NCBI GenBank assembly: GCA_002068715.1
Contig: MWAR01000473.1
Location: 1 to 6,202, forward strand
Origin: a bacterium ADurb.Bin374
GTDB lineage: Bacteria; Riflebacteria; Ozemobacteria; Ozemobacterales; Ozemobacteraceae
Reading direction: 5' to 3'
Length of the DNA: 6,202 nucleotides
Part shown: piece after piece, positions 1 to 5,881 of the stretch
Position numbering within the stretch: position 1 is the first letter of the stretch
Layout: every line of letters starts with the position of its first letter
Made by a program: the position numbers and the translations under genes
The notes under the pieces: generated by a model
Database searches by the model: none
Seen by the model: only the letters and a program-made list of their open reading frames with translations
What the model was told of the DNA's origin: nothing

Positions 1-41
1 GAAATGGCGGCAAGACAGGACTTGCAAGCCGGACGCCAGGC

Positions 42-953
42 ATGGCCCGCCTGCTGGGACTCGCTCTTTGCCTGGCGGCCCTGGGGATGGCGATCCTGCC
101 CGCTTCTTCCCGGCTTGTCGTCCAGGCTCGAATAGCCTCGCTTCTTGGCCGGCATGAACGAGCCCTGGTCTGGGCCCGGGAAGCGCTGTCGAAAAATCCG
201 CAGGATGCGTCGGCACAGTATCTGAATGGACTGCTGCTGCTGGCTCGCGGTCGCGATGCCGATGAAAAGGCTGCCGGGCTGGAGCACCTCCGGAAGGCGG
301 TTCGGGCAGAGCCCCGATCGGCCCGATATCATCTGACTCTTGGCATGGAATTGAGCGGCCTTGGGCTCGCGACCGAGGCGGTTCGGGCAGCCTCGGAGTC
401 CGTGAACCTGCATCCCGGCGAGTATCGGCTGTGGATGCTGCTTGCGGATGTCCTTACGGCTCAGGACAGACGGAGCGAGGCGATCGATGCCTACAGAAAG
501 GCGGTCGAGCTGGAGCCGCAGGACCCCGTTCTCCTGAACAATCTGGCGTTCACTCTTCTCGAGCTAGATCGCGAACTGCCCCTCGCCCTCGAACTGGCAA
601 AAAAATCCGTCGACCTCCAGCCCGGGTATGTCTTCAATCAGGACACCCTGGCCTGGGCTCTTCACAAGAACGGTCGATCAAATGAAGCCCTGGAGATCAT
701 GCTGCAGATCAGGGAGTCGGTGGCGACCCCCACCGCGGAAATCGAGTTCCACAATGCCGTCATCTGTCAGAACATGGATTTGCTCGATGCGCCGCGTGCC
801 GTATTCGAGCGCATCGCGGCACGGCCTGATGCGACCGCCGTTCCCGGCCTGAAGCGACAGATCGAAGCGGTGCTCGCGAAGCTGCCGGTGCAGGCTGAAT
901 GCGCCGGCCAAGCTTCGTCCACGGCGGCGCCGGCCGGCGCCGAAGGGCGGTGA
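42..953 (+). CDS. TPR-repeat protein with N-terminal membrane segment (possibly the C-terminal part of a larger membrane protein)
   Basis: Read from the ATG at 42 this is a 303-residue protein. Residues about 3-22 are one hydrophobic helix (signal anchor or transmembrane). They are followed by about six consecutive 34-residue TPR-like units near 24-56, 57-92, 93-126, 127-160, 161-195 and 196-230. The units show typical TPR spacing, with Ala/Gly at the helix contacts and a closing Pro (KNPQ, AEPR, LHPG, LEPQ, LQPG). A weaker helical stretch and an Ala/Gly-rich tail finish the protein. TPR arrays are protein-binding scaffolds; no catalytic motif is visible. The start is uncertain: there is no convincing ribosome binding site before 42 and no in-frame stop back to base 1. 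A final transmembrane helix followed by TPRs is also how O-antigen polymerase/ligase-like proteins with TPR tails end, so this could be such a C-terminus. The gene ends four bases before the peptidase gene, so the two are probably co-transcribed. Confidence 0.8.
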   Translation: MARLLGLALCLAALGMAILPASSRLVVQARIASLLGRHERALVWAREALSKNPQDASAQYLNGLLLLARGRDADEKAAGLEHLRKAVRAEPRSARYHLTLGMELSGLGLATEAVRAASESVNLHPGEYRLWMLLADVLTAQDRRSEAIDAYRKAVELEPQDPVLLNNLAFTLLELDRELPLALELAKKSVDLQPGYVFNQDTLAWALHKNGRSNEALEIMLQIRESVATPTAEIEFHNAVICQNMDLLDAPRAVFERIAARPDATAVPGLKRQIEAVLAKLPVQAECAGQASSTAAPAGAEGR

Positions 954-957
954 CGAA

Positions 958-2226
958 ATGAAACGTGCGTGCGGGCTGATGCTTCTCGTTGCCGCGGCGC
1001 TGCTGCTGTGGACGGGAAGCGGCGAGGCCGCGCTCAATATCGATACGAGCTATGCCGGCCGATATCGCGGCACGCCGCAGTATGAGAAGATGCTCGCGGA
1101 TCTGCCGTTCGTGTATCAGGAAGCGCTGCAGAAGATCAAGCGCTCGCTGGGCATTCCCGTTCCGGACCGCCTCGAGGTGATCGTCGTTTTTTCCGATGAA
1201 CTGACGCACAACGGACTGAGACTGCGGGGAAAAAGGCGCTCCGTCCAGTCTGCCGGCCGCCGTATCCTGCACTATATCTATCTCGATCTCGAGTTTCTCA
1301 TCACCGGCCAGGCAACGCTGATCGAGGAAATGACGCACGAACTGACCCACGCTGTCATGGCCGATGTCACGGGCCTTGCCACCTACGAGAGCATGCCTAT
1401 GTGGATCAAGGAGGGAACGGCCGTGCATGCCGCCGATCAGGGACTGGCCAGGATCAAGGCCCTGATGCGTCGCGGGTTCAGCCTGGCCCAGTTCAGCAAC
1501 GAAGACGAAAGCGACGACGGCAACCCGATTTCGCTGGAGCGATACGTCGAAAACTACCTGAAGGTGCAGTTCCTCCTCAAAACCTTCGGGAACGAGGCTC
1601 TGCACCGGTTCATCAACAGACTGCTTGGAAGCGGGGATGTGGATGCTGAACTCGGCTCGTGCTTCAACGGCCTCTCGGAAGAAGTCATGACGAAATATGC
1701 CAGAGACTATATAACAAAGACTCTCGTGACGAATGCAAGGCCGAAACACGCTCGCGATCAGTTTGTCCAGGGGGCGAAGTTTTTCGAGGAGGGCGAATAC
1801 CTCTCGGCACGTCTTGCTCTCAATGACGCGCTCTATGGGGGGCTGAGCGAGGATGAGTTTCAGAAAGCCGCGTTCCTGCTGGCCGAGTGCTACATCCAGG
1901 AACGGAACCCGCAGGCGGCGTTCACCTTTCTGCAGCGTGTTCGCCCCGATCCGAGAAGCATTCCCGTAGACAGATATCGGTTTCTGAACGCGTACACCCA
2001 GTATGCGATGGGCCAGACGACCGAGGCGTATTTCGGCTTCAGGGCGGCCTTCGAGGGAACGAACAACGTCGCCGTGAAGGAGGGAGCCCTCTATTATCTG
2101 ATTCGCATTCTGATCGAGGTCGGCAATCTCGAAGAGGCGAACCGCATACTGGTGCACCTCCGGAATGCCTTTCCCAAAAGCGCATACGTGCCGCTGGCGG
2201 ATGCCGTCTATGCCGCCGCACGATGA
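958..2226 (+). CDS. Secreted gluzincin zinc metallopeptidase (peptidase MA-like) with C-terminal TPR-like repeats
   Basis: This 422-residue protein starts with a signal peptide (MKR, hydrophobic core about 5-18, likely cleavage after GEA near residue 24), so it acts outside the cytoplasm. The zinc-binding HExxH motif is H127-E-L-T-H131, preceded by EEM. The third ligand is probably E152 in W149-I-K-E-G, 21 residues after the second His. This HExxH...WxxEG spacing is typical of gluzincins of the peptidase MA-like family. The helical stretch at about 192-255 fits the end of that catalytic domain. Residues about 262-410 form degenerate TPR-like helix pairs (FFEEGEYLSA, LAECYIQERN, LIEVGNLEEA), probably a substrate- or partner-binding half. 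The substrate is unknown. The start at 958 is supported by the signal peptide and a G-rich GGGCGG at 945-950. It follows the TPR gene by four bases, which suggests one transcript and coupled translation. Confidence 0.87.
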   Translation: MKRACGLMLLVAAALLLWTGSGEAALNIDTSYAGRYRGTPQYEKMLADLPFVYQEALQKIKRSLGIPVPDRLEVIVVFSDELTHNGLRLRGKRRSVQSAGRRILHYIYLDLEFLITGQATLIEEMTHELTHAVMADVTGLATYESMPMWIKEGTAVHAADQGLARIKALMRRGFSLAQFSNEDESDDGNPISLERYVENYLKVQFLLKTFGNEALHRFINRLLGSGDVDAELGSCFNGLSEEVMTKYARDYITKTLVTNARPKHARDQFVQGAKFFEEGEYLSARLALNDALYGGLSEDEFQKAAFLLAECYIQERNPQAAFTFLQRVRPDPRSIPVDRYRFLNAYTQYAMGQTTEAYFGFRAAFEGTNNVAVKEGALYYLIRILIEVGNLEEANRILVHLRNAFPKSAYVPLADAVYAAAR

Positions 2227-2349
2227 AGAATAGCGCAAAATATGTATGTGTAGGTATATGAAATGTTCCGACGTGTGTCGTCTTCCGGCCGTGAGGACGG
2301 TGAAACATGTGGAGCCTGGTGCAAATACTGAAGGATGTGAGGATGACGC
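2227..2349 (+). other. Intergenic gap with an AT-rich patch and a small hairpin
   Basis: This 123-base gap separates the peptidase and beta-barrel genes. Its first 41 bases (2227-2267) are strikingly AT-rich for this window: 29 of 41 are A or T. They contain TATATG at 2255-2260, which could serve as a -10 box, but no recognisable -35 box sits 16-18 bases upstream, so a promoter is only possible. Bases 2279-2299 can form a 7-bp stem (CGTCTTC with GAGGACG, one G-T pair) around a 7-base loop. No T-run follows, so this is not a standard terminator. The gap ends in a good ribosome binding site, GAGGA at 2339-2343, six bases before the next ATG. That leaves open whether the barrel gene is read from its own promoter or by read-through. 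Confidence 0.35.
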
Positions 2350-3717
2350 ATGCTGAAAAAAGTGATGATTCGCATTATGGCCGTTGCGGTGATTGTGTCC
2401 GGGATCTCCTCATGCTTCGCACAGGGTGCCGGCCGGGCATTCGAGGATGCGATCAGAAGCCGCGCGACAGGCAGCGTCGAGGAAGTGACCGCGAAGTTCA
2501 TGGACGCCGCGGGCCAGACGTCGGACAAGACGCAGAAAGGCTTTGTGTTGTCGACGCTTGCTGAATTCCTGATGGAAAAAGAGGAATGGGCTGCGGCCGC
2601 CGACGTCTATCAGCAGGTCATGAGAGAAGGCGCCGACGCAAATATTCCCGGTGCCTGCTATGGAGCCGCTCAGGCCTGGCTGATGATGGGCAATCATGAG
2701 CGTGCGAAAGAGCTTTGCAGAATTCTCAAGGCGAAATATCCCACGAGCGGCATCGAGGAGTTCGCCAACCAGATGAAAGCGGATGCCCCCGACAGCGTTC
2801 ATGGCATGCTGGCGGAGTATCTCGCGGAGTTCGAGGGGGTGACGGGGGAGACGGTCGATGTGACGACCCTGCCTGCGGCGGAAGTCCCCCCGGCCGAAGT
2901 TCCGGCACCGGCGGAATCCGTGCCGGCCGTCGCTTCCGCGCCTGAAGTTGTCACGGACGTCACGGCCGCGGAGCCAGTCACGGAGCCGGCTGCGGAAAAA
3001 GCGGTCGAGGCCGGCCGGCCCCGGATAACGCTTCAGCTGCGCGGATGGCAGAGCGATCTGGCCGGCAGAATCGAATCAAGAGGCATGAACCTGAACCTGT
3101 CGGACGAAACGAACATCGATGACCAGAACCGGTTCGCGATGAAGGCGGCCTGGAACATCTCCAGTAAGAACCAGCTTCGGCTCGACTACATGCATTTCGA
3201 TCACAGCGGCTTCCTGAAGAAAAATATGACTTTCGACAACCTCAATTACGGATTCGGGGCCCTGCTGAATATCGAGGCGCGGTTCTTCGACGTCGGATTC
3301 GCCCGGCTGATCAGGGAAACCGGGGACGTGGCATGGCGGTTCCTCTTCGGCGGAAAGATGAGCCATGCGTTCATGCACGTCGAACAGCGTATTTCAGGCG
3401 GTTTCAGATCCGGCGAGCTGACCCAGGACTTTCCGATTCCGTATCTCGGCTTCGAAGGTCAGGGAAAGATCAATGCGAACGCCGGGTTCAACGCATCCCT
3501 GAAATATTTCACCGTGGAGCAGGGCGACACGGCGGGTGATTTGACCGATCTCGACGTGGCGTTCCTGATCGGCAGGGATTACGCGAAAATGCCCTCCGAT
3601 ACCGAATGGTATGGCTCCCTCGGCTACCGGTATTTTCTCCTGCGCGGAAGGACGACCGACGAGACGGTCAAAGTCAGCTACGCTGGTCCCACATTCGGCG
3701 TCGAAAGCAGGTTCTGA
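2350..3717 (+). CDS. TPR / Pro-Ala linker / outer-membrane beta-barrel protein
   Basis: The 455-residue product has a signal peptide (KK, then a hydrophobic stretch about 6-20). Cleavage may follow CFA at residue 24 (signal peptidase I), or precede C22, because I19-S-S-C22 also fits a lipobox. Residues about 30-135 are helical with two TPR-like units (about 64-97 and 99-131, ending KYPTSG, a form common in periplasmic TPR proteins). Residues about 172-222 are a low-complexity Pro/Ala/Val/Glu linker with AEVP repeats. Residues about 224-455 alternate polar and aromatic residues in amphipathic strands (for example RLDYMHF, YGSLGYRYFL) and end GVESRF. The terminal Phe is typical of barrels inserted by the BAM machinery; I estimate eight to ten strands. 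The fold therefore places a periplasmic TPR domain on an outer-membrane barrel. No family name or function is recognised. The start is fixed by GAGGA at 2339-2343 and the signal peptide. Confidence 0.85.
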   Translation: MLKKVMIRIMAVAVIVSGISSCFAQGAGRAFEDAIRSRATGSVEEVTAKFMDAAGQTSDKTQKGFVLSTLAEFLMEKEEWAAAADVYQQVMREGADANIPGACYGAAQAWLMMGNHERAKELCRILKAKYPTSGIEEFANQMKADAPDSVHGMLAEYLAEFEGVTGETVDVTTLPAAEVPPAEVPAPAESVPAVASAPEVVTDVTAAEPVTEPAAEKAVEAGRPRITLQLRGWQSDLAGRIESRGMNLNLSDETNIDDQNRFAMKAAWNISSKNQLRLDYMHFDHSGFLKKNMTFDNLNYGFGALLNIEARFFDVGFARLIRETGDVAWRFLFGGKMSHAFMHVEQRISGGFRSGELTQDFPIPYLGFEGQGKINANAGFNASLKYFTVEQGDTAGDLTDLDVAFLIGRDYAKMPSDTEWYGSLGYRYFLLRGRTTDETVKVSYAGPTFGVESRF

Positions 3718-3758
3718 AGCGCCGAGACCAGGGCATGCGCATCTGTTTTCACAGCCCC

Positions 3759-3847
3759 TGAATCACGGGAGACACAACGTCCGCGGAGGTATCACGGAGA
3801 AAAAATCTCTGTGAAACCTCCGTGTTCATTGTGTTCTCCGTGATTCA
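3759..3847. repeat. 89-base two-armed inverted repeat built from CACGGAG/CTCCGTG modules
   Basis: Two nested pairs of arms share one centre. The inner arms are 3782-3800 and 3806-3824: 16 Watson-Crick pairs, two G-T pairs and one A-A mismatch around an A5 loop (3801-3805). The outer arms are about 3759-3777 and 3829-3847; they begin TGAATCACGG and end CCGTGATTCA, with a three-position mismatch near the middle. A short internal loop (3778-3781 versus 3825-3828) joins the two parts. CTCCGTG occurs at 3818-3824 and again at 3836-3842; CACGGAG is at 3793-3799. No T-run follows the structure, so it is not a classic terminator, although so strong a hairpin after a stop codon could shield the 3' end of the mRNA. 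From memory it resembles dispersed CTCCGTG-rich palindromes found in unrelated bacteria (REP or miniature-element type). Copy number cannot be judged from one copy. Confidence 0.8.
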
Positions 3848-3858
3848 CGTCCGTTCTC

Positions 3859-3888
3859 GTGAGCACGACAGGAAATTCCTGCGCTCAC
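3859..3888. repeat. Imperfect inverted repeat (GTGAGC / GCTCAC with inner CAGGA / TCCTG)
   Basis: GTGAGC at 3859-3864 pairs with GCTCAC at 3883-3888, and inside it CAGGA (3869-3873) pairs with TCCTG (3877-3881) around an AAT loop. The asymmetric bulge is ACGA on the left and one C on the right. It lies 11 bases after the large palindrome and 17 bases before the -35 box of the purine nucleoside phosphorylase promoter. It could be an operator, or a hairpin that ends transcripts from the left; no T-run follows, so a standard intrinsic terminator is unlikely. Confidence 0.5.
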
Positions 3889-3900
3889 CCGGACTCCGGG
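3888..3900. repeat. 13-base GC-rich palindrome CCCGGACTCCGGG next to a promoter
   Basis: CCCGGA and TCCGGG are perfect inverted copies around a single C. The palindrome ends five bases before the -35 box. Its ACTCCGG (3893-3899) recurs at 3911-3917, so the -35 hexamer is bracketed by two direct copies 18 bases apart. Position and symmetry fit a regulator binding site, but no regulator is known here and GC-rich DNA yields short palindromes by chance. Confidence 0.35.
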
Positions 3901-3905
3901 AGCGT

Positions 3906-3934
3906 TTGACACTCCGGAAGGGCCGTGTTAGGCT
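3906..3934 (+). promoter_or_regulatory. Sigma-70-type promoter for the phosphorylase-prfA-prmC operon
   Basis: A consensus -35 box TTGACA (3906-3911) is followed after 17 bases by TAGGCT (3929-3934), which matches TATAAT at three of six positions including the key first T, second A and last T. A TG at 3926-3927, one base before the hexamer, adds an extended -10 element. Transcription would start near 3941, giving a leader of about 35 bases to the ATG at 3977. The promoter follows a structured spacer, so the right-hand operon is probably independent of the envelope genes. Confidence 0.65.
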
Positions 3935-3966
3935 TCAGGTCTCGATTTGAACGAACTTTTCGACGC

Positions 3967-3975
3967 GGGGGAAGG
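3967..3975 (+). promoter_or_regulatory. Ribosome binding site that decides the phosphorylase start
   Basis: The purine-rich run GGGGGAAGG ends one base before the ATG at 3977, and its G5 core sits five bases from that ATG. A TTG at 3947 in the same frame would add ten residues (MNELFDAGEG). It has no such site, and it would lie only about six bases after the predicted transcription start. The ATG is therefore preferred. Confidence 0.6.
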
Positions 3976-3976
3976 T

Positions 3977-4792
3977 ATGAAGACCAAACTGGAACAGGCT
4001 CTTGCGATGCTTCGAGGGAGAATCGCGACGCCGCCGACCGTGGCCGTCGTGCTTGGCTCGGGGCTGGGAAAATTCGCCGACCAGGTTGAAGATCCGGTCG
4101 TGGTCGAGTATTGCGACATCCCGCATTTCCCCGTGTCGACCGTCAAAGGCCATTCGGGCCGTCTCGTCTGCGGCCGCGTCGGCGGAAAACAGGTCGCCGT
4201 CATGCAGGGCCGGTTCCATTACTACGAAGGCTACAGCATGGCCGAGGTCACCTTCCCGATCCGCGTTCTTCGAGGCCTGGGGTGCACCGACCTGATCATC
4301 ACGAATGCCTCCGGCGGCCTGAACCGGACGTTCTCGGTCGGAGACCTGATGGTCATGACCGACCATATCAACCACATGGGCGACAACCCCCTTCGCGGGA
4401 AGAACGACGACAGCGTCGGTCCGCGATTCCCGCCGATGCAGGGCGTATACACGCCGGAACTGGTGAGCCTGGCGATGAAGATCGGCCGCGAGATCGGAGC
4501 GCCGATGCAGAAGGGCGTTTATGTTGCGGTTTCCGGGCCGAACTACGAGACGGCCGCCGAACTTCGGGCGTTCAGGATCATCGGTGCGGATGCCGTCGGC
4601 ATGTCGACGGTGCCCGAGGTGCTCGTCGCCGTCCACGGCGGCTACAAACGCATCTGCGGCATCAGCTGCGTGACCGACATGGCGACCGGCGAAGGTCACG
4701 AGAACGTGAACCATGAGGACGTGATTGCCGCGGCAGCAGCGGCACAGCCGTATTTCCTGTCGCTGGTCAGCGGTCTCATCGAACGCATGTGA
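3977..4792 (+). CDS. Purine nucleoside phosphorylase, trimeric (PNP/MTAP) family
   Basis: This cytoplasmic enzyme splits purine nucleosides with phosphate to give the free base and ribose-1-phosphate (purine salvage). The 271-residue length is normal for the trimeric family. Family motifs are intact: GSGLG at 27-31 (phosphate loop), GRFHYYEG at 78-85 with R79 and H81, TNASGG at 109-114, GPNYET at 187-192 with the purine-binding E191, MSTVPEV at 209-215, and H246 in NHEDV. The Glu and the MSTVPEV segment favour a nucleoside phosphorylase over methylthioadenosine phosphorylase. The odd point is SCVTD at 230-234: D234 aligns with human Asn243, the residue that reads 6-oxopurines, so adenosine-type substrates may be accepted. 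The paralog type, and thus a symbol such as punA or deoD, is not settled. Its TGA overlaps the GTG of prfA, implying coupled translation. Confidence 0.95.
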   Translation: MKTKLEQALAMLRGRIATPPTVAVVLGSGLGKFADQVEDPVVVEYCDIPHFPVSTVKGHSGRLVCGRVGGKQVAVMQGRFHYYEGYSMAEVTFPIRVLRGLGCTDLIITNASGGLNRTFSVGDLMVMTDHINHMGDNPLRGKNDDSVGPRFPPMQGVYTPELVSLAMKIGREIGAPMQKGVYVAVSGPNYETAAELRAFRIIGADAVGMSTVPEVLVAVHGGYKRICGISCVTDMATGEGHENVNHEDVIAAAAAAQPYFLSLVSGLIERM

Positions 4793-5874
4793 GCATTCTC
4801 GACAGACTCCAGGCGCTATGTGAGCTGTTCGACCAGCTCACGCACAAGCTTTCCGACCCCGCCGTTCTCGCTAACCCCGCCGAGTTCCAGAAGATCGCGA
4901 AAAAACGGGCCGAGATCGAGCCGATTACCGTCGCCGTCGCCGCCTACCATGATCTTCACAGGCGTTTCATCGGCGCCGAGCAGATGGCTGCATCCGAAAG
5001 CGATCCCGAACTTCGCGTGCTGGCCGGGGAAGAGGCAGCCGAGCTTCGTCCGCAGATCGAGCGCATGGAAAAGCAGCTTCGCATGCTGCTCATTCCGAAA
5101 GACGCCGACGACGAGAAGAACCTCATCTGCGAAATCCGCGCGGGAGCAGGCGGTGATGAGGCGGCTCTGTTCGCGGGCCAGCTGCACCGCATGTACTCTC
5201 GGTATGCGGACCGCCGGGGCTGGAAGACCGAGGTGCTGAGCATCAGCGAAACCGGCATCGGTGGCGTGAAAGAGGTCATTTTTTCCGTGCAGGGCGCTGG
5301 AGCGTATGGGCGGCTGAAGTTCGAAAGCGGCGTCCATCGCGTGCAGCGTGTGCCTGCGACCGAGGCGTCGGGCCGCATCCATACCTCGACGGTCACGGTC
5401 GCCGTACTTCCGGAAGCCGAGGACGTCGACGTGAAAATCGACGAGCGAGAGCTGCGGATAGACGTGTTCCGTTCCTCCGGGCCGGGCGGGCAGAGCGTGA
5501 ATACGACCGATTCGGCCGTTCGCGTCACTCATATACCGACCGGTATTGTCATCAGCTGCCAGGATGAGAAGAGCCAGCACAAGAACAAGGCCAAGGCCCT
5601 GCGCATTCTTCGGACGAAGCTGCTCGACAACGCCCGTGCCGAACAGGACAAGGCCCGAGCCGAAGACCGCCGCTCGCAGGTCGGAACGGGCGACCGGTCC
5701 GAGCGCATCCGCACCTACAATTTTCCGCAGCAGAGGCTGACCGACCATCGCATCGGGCTTACCCTGCACCGGCTCACCGAGATCGTCGAGGGCGACATCG
5801 ACGAGGTTATCGACGCTCTGATCGAGGCCGACAACCTGCGGAAACTCGAAGCGGAAGGCGCCGCCTCGCTTTGA
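4789..5874 (+). CDS. prfA: Peptide chain release factor 1 (RF1)
   Basis: RF1 enters the ribosomal A site at UAA or UAG and triggers release of the finished protein. At 361 residues it has normal family length. The helical domain 1 (about 1-105) is followed by the codon-reading region with P189-A-T191 in [18 protein letters not shown]; PxT at this place marks RF1, whereas RF2 has SPF. The catalytic G233-G234-Q235 lies in [18 protein letters not shown], and [14 protein letters not shown] and [14 protein letters not shown] follow as expected. The start is a GTG inside ATGTGAGC, sharing four bases with the end of the phosphorylase gene. No clear ribosome binding site precedes it, so translation probably relies on coupling. 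The start matches usual RF1 N-termini (ILDRLQAL). The next gene encodes the enzyme that methylates Q235. Its own stop is TGA, which RF2 reads rather than RF1. Confidence 0.98.
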   Translation: MSILDRLQALCELFDQLTHKLSDPAVLANPAEFQKIAKKRAEIEPITVAVAAYHDLHRRFIGAEQMAASESDPELRVLAGEEAAELRPQIERMEKQLRMLLIPKDADDEKNLICEIRAGAGGDEAALFAGQLHRMYSRYADRRGWKTEVLSISETGIGGVKEVIFSVQGAGAYGRLKFESGVHRVQRVPATEASGRIHTSTVTVAVLPEAEDVDVKIDERELRIDVFRSSGPGGQSVNTTDSAVRVTHIPTGIVISCQDEKSQHKNKAKALRILRTKLLDNARAEQDKARAEDRRSQVGTGDRSERIRTYNFPQQRLTDHRIGLTLHRLTEIVEGDIDEVIDALIEADNLRKLEAEGAASL

Positions 5875-5881
5875 TTCATCG

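Noticed and set aside
1..135. Frame-1 reading from base 1 to TAG at 133-135 as the end of an upstream gene
   Set aside because: It would overlap the TPR gene by about 94 bases, and its translation is Trp/Pro/Cys-rich, typical of an off-frame reading. It cannot be fully excluded without upstream sequence.
760..2238. Long open frame of 492 codons on the minus strand across the peptidase gene
   Set aside because: It is antisense to a gene with a signal peptide and an intact HExxH site; its product is rich in Arg/His/Gly with no recognisable motif. Such frames are common opposite GC-rich genes.
2860..3020. Repetitive Pro/Ala coding DNA as a tandem repeat or recombination array
   Set aside because: The repetition is loose at the protein level (AEVP-like) without exact DNA repeats; it is best explained as a flexible linker.
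3611..3814. Small plus-strand frame running from the barrel gene into the large palindrome
   Set aside because: It is out of frame inside the barrel gene, and its end is translated palindrome DNA; there is no ribosome binding site or conserved content.
3759..3847. Palindrome as a standard intrinsic terminator
   Set aside because: No T-run follows it on either strand, and at 89 bases with an internal loop it is far larger than typical terminators.
3947..3976. Upstream TTG start for the phosphorylase
   Set aside because: It lies only about six bases after the predicted transcription start, has no ribosome binding site, and adds ten residues absent from family members I know.
3935..4714. Open frame of 259 codons on the minus strand opposite the phosphorylase
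   Set aside because: The plus strand encodes a full set of phosphorylase motifs; the minus-strand product is His/Asp/Arg-rich shadow sequence.
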